From contig OY282361.1 in NCBI GenBank assembly GCA_958295645.1, positions 828,927 through 892,926 on the forward strand: DNA of 64,000 nt. The letters are read 5' to 3'. Both the position numbers and the translations under genes were made by a program. Below the pieces are notes generated by a model. The model was not told the DNA's origin. It worked only from the letters and a program-made list of their open reading frames with translations, and did no database searches. Below, piece by piece: positions 24,288 through 34,200 of the stretch (position 1 is its first letter; every line of letters starts with the position of its first letter). The stretch comes from Longimicrobiales bacterium. Lineage in GTDB: Bacteria > Gemmatimonadota > Gemmatimonadetes > Longimicrobiales > Gaopeijiaceae.

Positions 24288-25496
24288 ATGGCTCTGGCGT
24301 CCGCGTGCGGAACGCGCCTGCCTGCGCCCCCGCCGTTGCCGGACGCCGGCGGCGGGGCGCCCCTGGACCACCGTCTTCCGGGCCGCGTGTCGCCGGCCCC
24401 TCCGCGGCCGCTCGTCGGCGCACGGCCTTCCACCGACGCAATCCTAGGATCTCCGTGGGCCGTGCACGAAGACATGGACGGCTACGTCGAGCGTTGGGTG
24501 GAGATATGGCTGAACCGGGAGCAAGGCGCCTTCGAGCGGGCGCTGGTGCGGATGGGCCGCTACGAGGACTTCGTGTCCGGCGAAATCGCCAAGCGAGGAA
24601 TGCCGCCTTCTCTCAAGTACCTCCCGCTGATCGAAGGGGGCTACTACCCCAAGGCGTTGTCTCCCGTCGGAGCCGGGGGCATCTGGCAGTTCATGCCGGA
24701 AACCGCCCGCTGGCTCGGCCTCGGCGTCGGACCGCTCGTGGACGAGCGCTTCGATCCCTACCTGGCGACGCCCGTCGCGCTGGGCTACCTAGCGCAGCTG
24801 CGCAAGCAGTTCAGTTCCTGGTTCCTGGCGCTGGCCGCCTACAACTCCGGCCCCGGGCGCGTTGAACGAATCCTTCGAGAGCACGTCGGCGACATCCCGC
24901 GCAGCGACGGCCTCTTCTGGCGCATCCGCGCCCACCTGCCCGCGGAGACGCGCGACTTCGTCCCCAAGTACTTGGTCGCCGCACGTGTCGCCGAAGACCC
25001 GCGCCTCTATGGATTCGCCCCGGGCGCCAAGGACGCCTCCCTCGTCCTCGACACGGTGGCAGTGCAGGGCGCCGCCTCCATCGACGTCGTCGCGGAGGCG
25101 GCCGGCCTCTCCGAAGACACCGTCCGGTTCCTGAATCCGCATTTGGTGCGTGGCCTCGCGCCGGAGGGCACGACCACGGTCCTGCGGCTTCCCCGCGGGG
25201 TCGCGGCGGCCTTCTCGCGACGTTTCGCGGCGATTCCTCCGGACGAACGGGTCACCTTCTACGAGCACACCGTGGCGGCGGGCGAGACCTTGTGGGACAT
25301 CGCTCGCCGCTACGACGTCGGAGTTGCCGAGATTCGGGCGGCCAACCCGGCGGTGGAGCCCCTGCGATTGCAGATCGGCACGGTGCTCGTGATTCCCAGG
25401 CGGGGCCACTTGCCCCGTGCGGCCGCCGGAACCGGCGGGGTCGGCGTGGCCTTCAGCCCTGTTCCCACTCTCCGGACCGGCCTCCCGATTTCTTGA
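24288..25496 (+). CDS. Membrane-bound lytic transglycosylase with LysM (MltD type)
   Basis: Cleaves the glycan backbone of peptidoglycan in the periplasm. The SLT domain at about residues 100-200 shows YLPLIEGGYYPKALSPVGAGG with the catalytic Glu near 116, WQFMPETARWLGL, and LAAYNSGPGRV. A degenerate repeat follows, and a LysM domain closes the protein (HTVAAGETLWDIARRYDV at about 325-375). The true start is unclear: ATG 24288 leaves only MALASAC before a lipobox-like cysteine, whereas an in-frame CTG at 24234 would give a proper lipoprotein signal. It overlaps the 3' end of moaC tail-to-tail by 44 bases. Confidence 0.9.
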   Translation: MALASACGTRLPAPPPLPDAGGGAPLDHRLPGRVSPAPPRPLVGARPSTDAILGSPWAVHEDMDGYVERWVEIWLNREQGAFERALVRMGRYEDFVSGEIAKRGMPPSLKYLPLIEGGYYPKALSPVGAGGIWQFMPETARWLGLGVGPLVDERFDPYLATPVALGYLAQLRKQFSSWFLALAAYNSGPGRVERILREHVGDIPRSDGLFWRIRAHLPAETRDFVPKYLVAARVAEDPRLYGFAPGAKDASLVLDTVAVQGAASIDVVAEAAGLSEDTVRFLNPHLVRGLAPEGTTTVLRLPRGVAAAFSRRFAAIPPDERVTFYEHTVAAGETLWDIARRYDVGVAEIRAANPAVEPLRLQIGTVLVIPRRGHLPRAAAGTGGVGVAFSPVPTLRTGLPIS

Positions 25497-25938
25497 CGAG
25501 CCGCACGAACTCGATGCTCATGGCCCGGTCGGCCGCCTTCAGCATGTCGTAGGCGGCGAGCAACGCCACCGAGACCGCCGTCATCGCCTCCATCTCGGCG
25601 CCCGTGCGTCCGGCGACCCGCGCCGAGGCGACAGCGCGCAGGCCGGGCAACGACGAATCCAGCTCCACGTCCACGGCGACGCTGGCCTCCGGGAGCGCAT
25701 GGCACAGAGGAATCAGCTCCGCGGTGCGCTTGCCTCCCATGATTCCGGCGATCCGCGCTACTTGCTCCACGTCGCCCTTGGGGTTGTCTCCGCCCTCGAG
25801 CAGGCGATAGGCGCGCGGCGAGCAGCGCAGGACGCCTTCGGCCACGGCCTCGCGGCGGGTCCTCCCCTTGCCCGTCACGTCCACCATGGCCGCCTTGCCG
25901 CCGTCGCCCAGATGCGTGAGCGGATTGTCGTCGTTCAT
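25453..25938 (-). CDS. moaC: Cyclic pyranopterin monophosphate synthase
   Basis: Makes cyclic pyranopterin monophosphate with MoaA at the start of molybdenum cofactor synthesis. The 161-residue protein is full length, with MVDVTGKGRTRREA, KGDVEQVARIAGIMGGKRT, LIPLCHALP and TGAEMEAMTAVSVALLAAYDM followed by a Lys-containing KAADR, all core family features. ATG 25938 overlaps the stop of holB (ATGA). Its 3' end runs 44 bases into the end of the converging transglycosylase gene. No moaA, moaD or moaE is visible nearby. Confidence 0.95.
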   Translation of the reverse strand: MNDDNPLTHLGDGGKAAMVDVTGKGRTRREAVAEGVLRCSPRAYRLLEGGDNPKGDVEQVARIAGIMGGKRTAELIPLCHALPEASVAVDVELDSSLPGLRAVASARVAGRTGAEMEAMTAVSVALLAAYDMLKAADRAMSIEFVRLVKKSGGRSGEWEQG

Positions 25939-27104
25939 CGTCGTCCTCCGAAGGTGTCCTTCAGGTCCAGGAGCATGGCCGAAATCAGCAGTTGAGGGTT
26001 CGCGTTGCCACTGGCGAGCGCTTGGGCCTCTTCCACGTGCTCGACCGCCGCGGCGACTTGTCCGGGCGACAGCCGCAGACGGCCGGCGGCGCTCCGCAAG
26101 AACGAAAGTTGGTCCGCGTTGACGACGTGGTCGTCGCGCCCCAAGCAGACCGCGCCCAGATCGCGAATCCAGAGCGCGAGGGCGGCGAGCAGATCCAACT
26201 GCGATCTCGCTCCGCCCGCACTGAACTCCAGTGCGCGCGCGTAGGCGGCGCCGCTTTTGCCCTCCGTGGCGGCCCTCAGCAGGGCCAGCGCCCGGTTGCG
26301 CGCTTCCGTCAGGGCGCTGGAAGAGTCGAGGAACCGCAGCGCGACCCCGATGGACCCCTGCGAAAGCGCCGCGGCGGAGTCCGCTTCGGCGGGTTGCGCA
26401 TCGCATTCCTCCACCAAGAACGCCGAGACGCTCTCGGGGGGCAGAGGCGGTATGCGAATCGGCAACGTGCGCGACCGGATCGTGTCCAGGAGACTCCCCG
26501 GCTTGCTGGACGTGAGGATGAAGCGGCAGGGGCCGGGCGGCTCCTCGAGGAGCTTGAGCAGAGCGTTGGCCGCCTCCGGGCTCGCTTCCTGCGGGACGAG
26601 ATGCTCGGCCTCTCCGACGATGAAGACGTGTTCCTCCGCCGTGGCGGGGCGGCGGTGGGCCTGCTTGCGCAGAGCCCGGACCACGGCGAGGTAGATGCCC
26701 CTGACTTCGCCGCCGGGTTCCGTCCGAAGGGGATTCGCGCGCAGCTCGCCCAGCCTCTCGTGGCGCGCGCTTTCGAGCGCTTCTTCGAGCTTGGCGCGGC
26801 CGGAGACGCCCTTGGGCCGGGGCAACGGGAAGTACCAGTGGATGTCGGGGTGCTCCAAGCGGAGCGCCCGGCGGCAGCTTCCGCAACGGTCGCAAGGCTT
26901 GTCGGGCTCGGCGCAAAGGCGAGTGCGCGCCATCCAGTGGGCGAGCGACTGCTTCCCGCACCCGGGGGGCCCGTGGAGCAGCACGGTGCCCGGCAGCATC
27001 CCCCGGGCCAGCGCGCGCCGAAGCGACCTGCGGAGACCTTCGTGCCCGCGAAAACGCGGCATTGCGGACTTGCGGATGTCCCGCTGCGGGATCGCATTGG
27101 CCAT
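25935..27104 (-). CDS. holB: DNA polymerase III delta-prime subunit
   Basis: Clamp-loader subunit of about 389 residues. It has an AAA+ N-terminal domain: FRGHEGLRRSLRRAL, Walker A GPPGCGKQS near residue 45, a Cys4 zinc module in CAEPDKPCDRCGSC, and EAEHLVPQEASPEAANALLKLLEEPP, the DnaX/HolB Walker B and sensor region. RFILTSSKPGSLLDTIRSR matches the SRC-like box. The C-terminal helical part is less conserved. The in-frame ATG at 27062 (MPRFRGHEGL) is an attractive alternative start, since it sits right before the domain. moaC follows with an ATGA overlap. Confidence 0.9.
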   Translation of the reverse strand: MANAIPQRDIRKSAMPRFRGHEGLRRSLRRALARGMLPGTVLLHGPPGCGKQSLAHWMARTRLCAEPDKPCDRCGSCRRALRLEHPDIHWYFPLPRPKGVSGRAKLEEALESARHERLGELRANPLRTEPGGEVRGIYLAVVRALRKQAHRRPATAEEHVFIVGEAEHLVPQEASPEAANALLKLLEEPPGPCRFILTSSKPGSLLDTIRSRTLPIRIPPLPPESVSAFLVEECDAQPAEADSAAALSQGSIGVALRFLDSSSALTEARNRALALLRAATEGKSGAAYARALEFSAGGARSQLDLLAALALWIRDLGAVCLGRDDHVVNADQLSFLRSAAGRLRLSPGQVAAAVEHVEEAQALASGNANPQLLISAMLLDLKDTFGGRR

Positions 27105-27202
27105 CTGGGGTCTCCTCGGGTCCCGCTTTCGCCTCTACGCGAGCGGCGCGACGCCTCGCCCGTGCCGGAAGAGCCGGAGGACGGCGTCGTTCTGCTCGCC
27201 GA

Positions 27203-28273
27203 TCAAGAATGTGCCAGCGGGCGGGGCAGGCGGCAACGCGCGGCGCCCCAGGCGTCGTCCGTCGATTGCGACGCGAGATGGATTGCCAAGCGCACGGCTT
27301 CGGTCATGGACGAGGGGTCGGCGGCGTCCTGGCCTGCGATGGCGAATGCCGTGCCATGGTCGGGAGAGGTGCGCGGGAACGGAAGGCCGATGGTCGCGTT
27401 GACGCCTCGCCGAAAGGCCGCGGTCTTGAAGGCGGCCATGCCCACGTCGTGATACGGCGCCACCACGGCGTCGAACTCGCCGGAGAAGGCCCGGCCGAAG
27501 ACGGTGTCGGCGGGAAACGGACCGGAGACGACGGCGGGATCGTCCTCCAGGATCTCCAGCGCGGCGGGGTAGACGGCTTGCTCCTCGGAACCGAAGAGGC
27601 CGCCGTCCGAGGCGTGAGGATTGAGTGCGCAAAGAGCAATGCGCGGGACGGCGATTCGCCAGTGGGCGCGCAGTGCGGCCGAGAGCAGGCGGGTCTGGGA
27701 GACCAGCAGGCCGGAGGTCACGAGGGCGGGCACCTGGGCCAAGGCGACGTGCGTGGTTGCGAGCAGCACTCGCTTGGGCGCGGCCCTGGGTGAGCCGCCC
27801 CTCGACGCAGACTGGCTCTGCGCGGCATGCGCTTCGTCGGCGCACATGAGCATTCCGACCCGAGCCGCGCCGCAGAGTTCCGCCAGCATCTCGGTGTGCC
27901 CGGGCCGGTAGCCCGCCCGCGCCAGCGCCGGTTTCTCCAACGGGGCGGTCACGACTGCGCTCGCCTCGCCGCCCAGCGCCAACGCCGTCGCCCGTTCGAC
28001 GGCCAGTCCCGCCGCCCGTCCCGGCGCCAAGCCGGCCGCGCCCCCCTCCACCGGTTCGAACTCGCAGCAACGGGGCAGGGAGGCGAAGGCCTCGGCGCAC
28101 TCCACGGGACCGACAACGCGCGCGAAGTACGCAGTCCCCTCCCGCGCAAGTGCGGCTAGCGCCTTTGCGGCCACCTCAGGTCCCACGCCCCGCGGGTCGC
28201 CCGCCGTCACCGCCAAGCGCGGGACGTCCGCTTGCAGCCGCACGCCCCGCGGGTCGCCCGCCGTCACCGCCAA
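27203..28273 (-). CDS. pdxA: 4-hydroxythreonine-4-phosphate dehydrogenase
   Basis: NAD- and metal-dependent enzyme of the DXP-dependent pyridoxal phosphate route. Family segments are clear: TAGDPRGVGPEVAAKAL, PLEKPAL, GHTEMLAELC, ALNPHASDGGLFGSEE, GPFPADTVF, DAVVAPYHDVGMAAFKTAAF and GLPFPRTSPDHGTAFAIAG, with metal-ligand histidines. The start region is duplicated: LAVTAGDPRGV occurs twice, 19 codons apart. The frame can begin at TTG 28273, CTG 28237 or TTG 28216; the last two place the N-terminus where the family normally has it. A nearby ATG at about 28299 is out of frame and meets TGA after ten codons. Confidence 0.92.
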   Translation of the reverse strand: MAVTAGDPRGVRLQADVPRLAVTAGDPRGVGPEVAAKALAALAREGTAYFARVVGPVECAEAFASLPRCCEFEPVEGGAAGLAPGRAAGLAVERATALALGGEASAVVTAPLEKPALARAGYRPGHTEMLAELCGAARVGMLMCADEAHAAQSQSASRGGSPRAAPKRVLLATTHVALAQVPALVTSGLLVSQTRLLSAALRAHWRIAVPRIALCALNPHASDGGLFGSEEQAVYPAALEILEDDPAVVSGPFPADTVFGRAFSGEFDAVVAPYHDVGMAAFKTAAFRRGVNATIGLPFPRTSPDHGTAFAIAGQDAADPSSMTEAVRLAIHLASQSTDDAWGAARCRLPRPLAHS

Positions 28274-28278
28274 GCGCG
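28184..28278 (-). repeat. 38-base exact direct repeat (period 57) at pdxA start
   Basis: 28184-28221 and 28241-28278 are identical and lie 57 bases apart, so 19 codons at the beginning of pdxA are duplicated in frame. Similarity continues imperfectly upstream of both copies (CAAGCGG plus a few bases), with one base missing in the distal copy. Confidence 0.9.
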
Positions 28279-28337
28279 AACCGCCGCTTGTGGCATGGCC
28301 GCAGCCTCCACCCGTCTACGCCGGGTCACGACCGGAC

Positions 28338-29696
28338 TCAGTTGGACTTGATTTCGACGTACGTCTTGGCCCGGAGCCCATCCAGCAGCGCCGCGAAGCG
28401 CTTCTGCTGAACCAGGCTGGTGCGGATGTCGTCGCGCAGGTCTTCGAACTCGAACGCTCCGGCCTCGCGGGTGCCCACGACCTTGAGAACGGCGAAGTGC
28501 TCCTTGCCCCGGTACGAGAACTGGATGGGGCCGAGGACTTCTCCGACGGTTTGTTCCCCGCCGAGCGGCGCCAGGTACGCAGGCGGAAGCATCTGCGCGA
28601 CTTGCTGCCGCGGCACGGTGGCCGAATCGGCCCGGAAAGGGAAGACCAGCGGATCGTGGTGCTCGTCTATGATCTCGCGGAGGCTCCGCCCGTCTCGCGC
28701 CTGCGCAGTCAAATCCTCGGCGAGGTCGCGCGCCCGCGCCAAGTCGGCGGTTCCCGTCTCGGGAATGACGAGAATGTGGCGGGCCCGGCGTTCGGCGAAG
28801 CGCACTTGGTCGACCTGGATGATGTGGTATCCGAAGTTGGTCTCGACGACCTCGCTGACCTGTCCTTCGAGCAGGCTGAAGGCGGCGTCCTCGAACTCCT
28901 CGACGAAGGCGCCCTCCCTGCGGAACCATCCCAGGTCCCCGCCCGCAGGGGCCGATCCGGGATCCTGCGAGTACGTTCGGGCCAGCTCGGCAAAGTCCTC
29001 TCCGGCCCGCGCCCTTTCCAGCAGGGACTGGGCCGTGGCCCGGGCGGCCGCCTTCGCAGAGTCGGCCGGCGCCACCGACAGCACGGCCTGCAGGAAGGTG
29101 ATGGTCGCCGGCCGCTCCTGCAACGTCTCCCGGCCCGCCTCGAACATGGCCCGCATTTCCTCTTCCGAGACCTCCACCGCCGTGCCGCCCATGTTCATCT
29201 GCAGGAAGAGCTCGACGAGCTTCTGTTGGCGGACTTGCTCGCGCAGCCTCTCGCGGTATCCCTGCACGGTGAGCCCGGCGCTCTGCAACGCCTGTTCCAT
29301 CTCGGAGCGCGAGCTGTAGTTGCCTTGCACGTCGTCGAAATGCGCTTGGACCGCCTCCTCGACGGCAGTTTCCTCGACCGAGAGCAAGGTGTCGGCGGCG
29401 GCCGTTTGCAACACGATCTGGTGATTCACCAAGTCGTCGAGCTGCTCGCGGAGGAACTGGTCGCGCTCGGCGCTGCCCTCCGGGGGAACCGGCTGTCCTT
29501 GGCTCCGTAGCTCGTTCTCCCGCTGGAGAAGCTGGGAAAGGAGGATGACGGAGTCCCCGACCACGGCCACCACTCGGTCCACCGGCAACCTCTCGGCAGC
29601 CTGTCCCTGGAGGGGGACGGGAAGAGTTGCAGCGGCCAGGAGGGCCGCGGCGAGGCGGCTTCCGAGGCGGTTCTGGCGCAATGGCCTGCACGACAT
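28338..29696 (-). CDS. surA: SurA-like periplasmic peptidyl-prolyl isomerase
   Basis: Periplasmic chaperone of 452 residues for outer-membrane proteins. A signal peptide spans about residues 1-33 (LAAALLAAATLPVPLQGQAAE). The SurA N-terminal domain begins VDRVVAVVGDSVILLSQL. A parvulin domain lies at about 180-290 with FAELARTYSQDPGSAPAGGDLGWF and FGYHIIQVDQV, followed by a second, poorer parvulin-like part (ARDGRSLREIIDEHHDP ... KEHFAVLKVV). It is one of two parvulin genes in a row; the other is the tail of the mfd frame, 46 bases upstream. pdxA follows downstream, an order also known from Gram-negative surA-pdxA operons. Confidence 0.92.
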   Translation of the reverse strand: MSCRPLRQNRLGSRLAAALLAAATLPVPLQGQAAERLPVDRVVAVVGDSVILLSQLLQRENELRSQGQPVPPEGSAERDQFLREQLDDLVNHQIVLQTAAADTLLSVEETAVEEAVQAHFDDVQGNYSSRSEMEQALQSAGLTVQGYRERLREQVRQQKLVELFLQMNMGGTAVEVSEEEMRAMFEAGRETLQERPATITFLQAVLSVAPADSAKAAARATAQSLLERARAGEDFAELARTYSQDPGSAPAGGDLGWFRREGAFVEEFEDAAFSLLEGQVSEVVETNFGYHIIQVDQVRFAERRARHILVIPETGTADLARARDLAEDLTAQARDGRSLREIIDEHHDPLVFPFRADSATVPRQQVAQMLPPAYLAPLGGEQTVGEVLGPIQFSYRGKEHFAVLKVVGTREAGAFEFEDLRDDIRTSLVQQKRFAALLDGLRAKTYVEIKSN

Positions 29697-29742
29697 GCGA
29701 AAACTCCCCTGAAAGCGAACGAACCTGCGCGGCGGCTAGCGG

Positions 29743-31221
29743 CTAGTAGGGTTGGAGGGCCCGCACCCGCCGGGTGGTTGTCGCCACGCGGTGGGCGTGG
29801 ACGCTCCATGCGCCCCCGGCTCTCAAGAGAAAGCTAACGTTGCCGAGAGGGACGATCGGCTGCTGGCCCGAGACCACGCGCACAAGGGCGGCTTCGACCA
29901 GGGCTTCGACCCGCTCGGCCGGCGTGGCCGGCTGAGGAAGCGAGCCGCTCTCGCGTTGCAGGGCTTCGACAGGCTCCGCGGGCATGGCCGGCTGCGCTTC
30001 CGCCTCCTGCAACGAATCGGCCGCGCCGGGCGCCGGTCCCGCCGCCGGGTCCGGGTCGTCGTGGAGCCCGATTCGCCGGGCGCGTTCCCGGATGGCCTCG
30101 CGCGCCTCGGCGGCCAGCGAGTCCCTCTCCGCGTCGCTCGGCGAAAGGCCGCGGGCGCGCGCCTCGGCGAACAGAAGTTCCTCGCGGCCGAGCCGGAGGA
30201 GAGCCGCCTCAAGCTCTTCGTCGGAGGCGCCGGCCACTCCTTCGGCGAATCCGTCCGGCGAACGTCGCGCCAGGAATACGAAGTCGGAAGCCGTGTACGC
30301 GCCGCCGCTCCATGTGAGCAACGGGCGTTCGCCGGCACGCGGGGCGAGGCGGGAGGGCCGCGACCGGGCCAGTGCGCGGGAGGCCTCCACCGCGCCGCTC
30401 GCGAGGGCCAATCCGGCCGCGGAGTCCAGCATCTGCACGAAGGCCGCCTCCACCTCTGCGAGGCGTTCGAGCCGGATGAGCGCGCGAAAGTCGTCGGCCA
30501 CCTCCGAGAGTTCGGGGATGTCGATGCGCTCCAGCTTCAGCAAGTGGTACCCCAGCCGGGTCCTGACGGGGCCGCCCACCTCGCCGGGGCTCATGCCGAA
30601 CACGGCGCTGTCCACGGGGCCCAGCATCTCCCCCCGCACGAAGCTGCCCAGACTCCCGCCGCGCCTCGCATTGCCCGCGTCGTCGCTGAAGGCCGCGGCC
30701 AGGCGCGCGAAGTCCTCGCCCTCGGCCAAGCGCGCCCGCAGAGCGTTGGCCGCCGCCAAGACGCTGTCCTGCTGCAGCCGCGTCGCGTCCGTCGGGAAGA
30801 GCAGCAGGATTTGGGAGGCGGTCGCGCGGGCCCCGGGCAACTCCGCGGCGAAGCGCTCGGCCATTTCCCGCTCGCTGACGACCGTGTCCACCTCGAGCGC
30901 GTCCTCGCGGAGACGTTCCAACATCCGTTCGCGGAGCCCCGGTTCGATGGCCTCGCCGACATCGAGGCCGCCCAGCGTGGGGTCGGACGTCATCTCGGTC
31001 GCCAGCAACGTGTAGTCCACCCACAACTCGGCCACCACCCGCACCACCTGCGTGTCCGCGGGAACCGTGCTGTGCTCCGCCACGAGGGCCGCCGCCCCCT
31101 CCACGTCCAGCCGGTGTCCGGCCGCTTCGGCCAGGGGACCCCCGCCGCAACCGCCCGCCAGCAACGCGGCACCCACAGCGACCAACGGCGCCCGAGTCCG
31201 ACTCCCCCCGTTGCGCGGTTG
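29743..31221 (-). other. Parvulin lipoprotein segment downstream of Mfd in the same frame
   Basis: Region that by content is an independent exported protein. RNGGSRTRAPLVAVGAALLAGGC is a textbook lipoprotein signal split here by description only: Arg-rich start, hydrophobic core, LAGG/C lipobox. A parvulin-type isomerase domain follows (ATASQILLLFPTD, FARLAAAFSDDAGNARRGGSLG, RTRLGYHLLKLERI) and a long C-terminal helical part (ESGSLPQPATPAERVEALVE). Such a chaperone works outside the cytoplasm, which conflicts with a covalent link to Mfd. It is therefore more likely translated separately, from TTG 31185 or another non-standard start, than as a fusion. Confidence 0.7.
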
Positions 31222-34200
31222 GACGAGGGGCTTGCCCGCCTGAGCTCCGTCCGCTCGTCCTTGTTCCGAGGGCTTGCCCGCGCCGGAGCCGCCGGTCCCT
31301 CCCAGGGCGTCCAGCGCACCAACCGCGATTCCCGTCAGGCGCTCCTCAGTCCCGCTCTCCAGCACGACCGAGAGGGGCGCGAGGCGGGGAACCTCCACGC
31401 TCACGTCTTCGCCGCCCAGCGCATCTGCGAGCGCCGACATCCTGGGCGCCACGTCCTGCCGGAAGTCCAGCCGCGCACGTCGTCCGTGCACGTGAATGCG
31501 GGCTGCTCCGGCGTCTCGGCCCGCTTGGGCGAGCAGGGCTTGGTCCACGAGTCTCCTCGCTTCAGGGGGAAGAGGTCCGAACCGGTCGGCCATCTCCTCG
31601 GCCAGCCGGGCCGCATCGCCACGATCCGAAACGCCTGCCAACCGCCGGTAAACATGGAGCTTCTGCCGCTCGTCGGCCACATAGTCGGACGGCAAGTAGG
31701 CGCCTTGCTCCATGGCGACCTCGGGCTTGGGAAAGTCGCGCCGCCCGGGCTGGTTGCGGATTCGCTGGACGGCTTGGTTCAGAAGCCGCAGGTAGGTCTC
31801 GACTCCCACCGCGTGCGCAAAGCCGGACTGGTCGTCGCCCAGCAGGTTGCCGGCGCCGCGCGCTTGCAGGTCGCGCAGGGCGATCTGATAGCCGCTGCCC
31901 AGCTCCGTGTAGTGCTCCAGCACGCTCAGCCGCCCGGCGGCCTCCTCGGAAATGCGTTCCGGGGCGATCAGATAGCAGTAGGCGCGCCGATCCGACCTGC
32001 CCACCCGGCCGCGTATCTGATACAGTTGCGACAGGCCGAAGCGATCCGCCCGGTCCACGATCAGCGTGTTGGCGTTCGAAACGTCCAGACCGTTCTCGAT
32101 GATCGCCGAGCACACCAACACGTCGGTGCGGCCGCCGGCGAACTCGGTCATGGTCCGGTGGAGCCGGCTCGCGCGCATCTGGCCGTGGGCGACGTCCACG
32201 CGGGCCGAGGCCACGAGGGCGCGCACGCGTTCGGCCGCGGTCTCGATGGTCTCCACGCGGTTGTGGAGGAAGAACACTTGGCCGCCGCGGTCGATCTCCC
32301 GCTCGCAGGCCTCCGCCACGACTCGGTCGTGCCAGGGAACGACGCGCGTGACGATGGGGAGGCGGTCGCGGGGCGGCGTGCGGATCAGCGACATGTCTCG
32401 GATGCCGGCCAGCGAGAGATGGAGCGTGCGGGGAATCGGGGTGGCCGAGAGCGTGAGCACGTCCACCGACGTCCGCAGCTGCTTGAGCCGTTCCTTCTGC
32501 CGCACGCCCAGGCGCTGTTCCTCGTCGACGACCAGCAGGCCCAGGTCCTTGAAGACGATGTCGCCCGACAGCAGCCGGTGCGTGCCCACGACCACGTCCA
32601 CGGCGCCGTCTCGCAAGCCGGCCAGGACTTCGCGCTGCTTGGCGGTCCCTTCGAAGCGCGACAACGAGGCGACCTGCACGGGGTAGGTGTCCAGGCGTTC
32701 CTTGAACGACCCGGCGTGCTGCGCCGCCAAGACCGTGGTCGGGGCCAGGACGGCCACCTGCTTTCCGTCCTGGACGGCCTTGAACGCGGCCCGCACGGCG
32801 ACCTCGGTCTTCCCGTATCCGGCGTCCCCGCAGACGAGGCGGTCCATGATTGCGGGGGATTCCATGTCGCGCTTGACCTCTTCCGCCGCGCGCCGCTGGT
32901 CGGGGGTGTCCTCGTAGGGAAACGCGGACTCCATTTCGCGTTGCCAGCGCGTGTCGTGCGAGAACGCGTGTCCCGGCTTGGACTTGCGCAGCGCGTACAG
33001 GTCGAGGAGCTCGGCCGTCATCCGCTGGATCGCCTCTTCGGTTCTGCGCTTCAGATTCCGCCAGCGCCGTCCGCCGATGCGGTCGAGGCGCGGCGGCTCC
33101 GCTTCGGCGTCGGGCGCGACCCAGCGCTCGACTTGGTCCAGCGCGTGGACGGGCACGCGCAACAGCTCCTCGCCGGCGTAGACGATCACCAGCGCATCGA
33201 GCGATTCGCCGCCGATCTCGAAGCGTTCCAGGCCTCGAAAGCGGCCGATGCCGTGGTCCATGTGCACGACGTGGTCGCCCGGCGACAGCTGGGCGAGGCT
33301 CTCGACGGAGGCGGCTCCGCGGAACCGGCGCGTGGAGGGCCGCCGAAGCCGGCGGCGGAATATCTCGTGGTCGGTGAGGACGTTGGCGGGCGGCGAGGCG
33401 GTGGGCAGGCGAAACCCTCCGGAGATGCTGCCGGCGACGACGGTGCAGCCTGCGGACGGGGCGCCCTGCCGGTCCGACACGAGTTCCTCGATCCTTGTCG
33501 CCTGGCTTTGGTTCTCGCAGAGGATCGTGGTCGAGGCGCCCGCTCCCGCCGCGGTCGCCAGGAACTTCCGAAGGACCTGCGTGCTGCGATCCACGTGCGG
33601 CGGGGGGAGGGCCGAGAACACGACATCGCCCGCCGGCGTCTCGGTCGTGTGGAGCCGGGCGAAGCGGGCCGCGCGCTCGGCGAACCTGCGCGGCTCCAGG
33701 AACAGCTCCGCCGGGGCGACGGCGGGATTGCCGTGGCGCTTGGCCCGTTGGAAGCGGCGGCTCGCCTCCCGCCAAAGGGCCTCCGCCTCGCCGGCCCAGT
33801 CCGCTTCTCCGTCGCGGACCAAGACGGCGCCGCCCGGCAGGCGGTCCAAGAGCGAGGCGGGCCCTTCGCCCACCGCTCTGTGGTCGCCGTCGTGTCTTGC
33901 GGCCGTCCGAAGCCGATCCGGCGCGCTGGGCGCCCTGGCCTCGCCGCCGTCGAAGGCGACCGGCAAGATGTCCACGCTCTGCACGACGTGGGTCGAGAGC
34001 TGGTCGCGTACGTCGAAGAGGCGCACCGACTCCACGTCGTCGCCGCTGAACTCGATTCGGGCCGGGCCGGCCGCCCCCAGCGAGAACACGTCCACGATCC
34101 CGCCGCGCACGGCGTAGCACCCCACTTCTTCGACGGTGGGCACGCGACGGAAGCCCCGGTCTTCGAGGGCCCCGATCACGGCGTCGCGGCCGGCGGGCGT

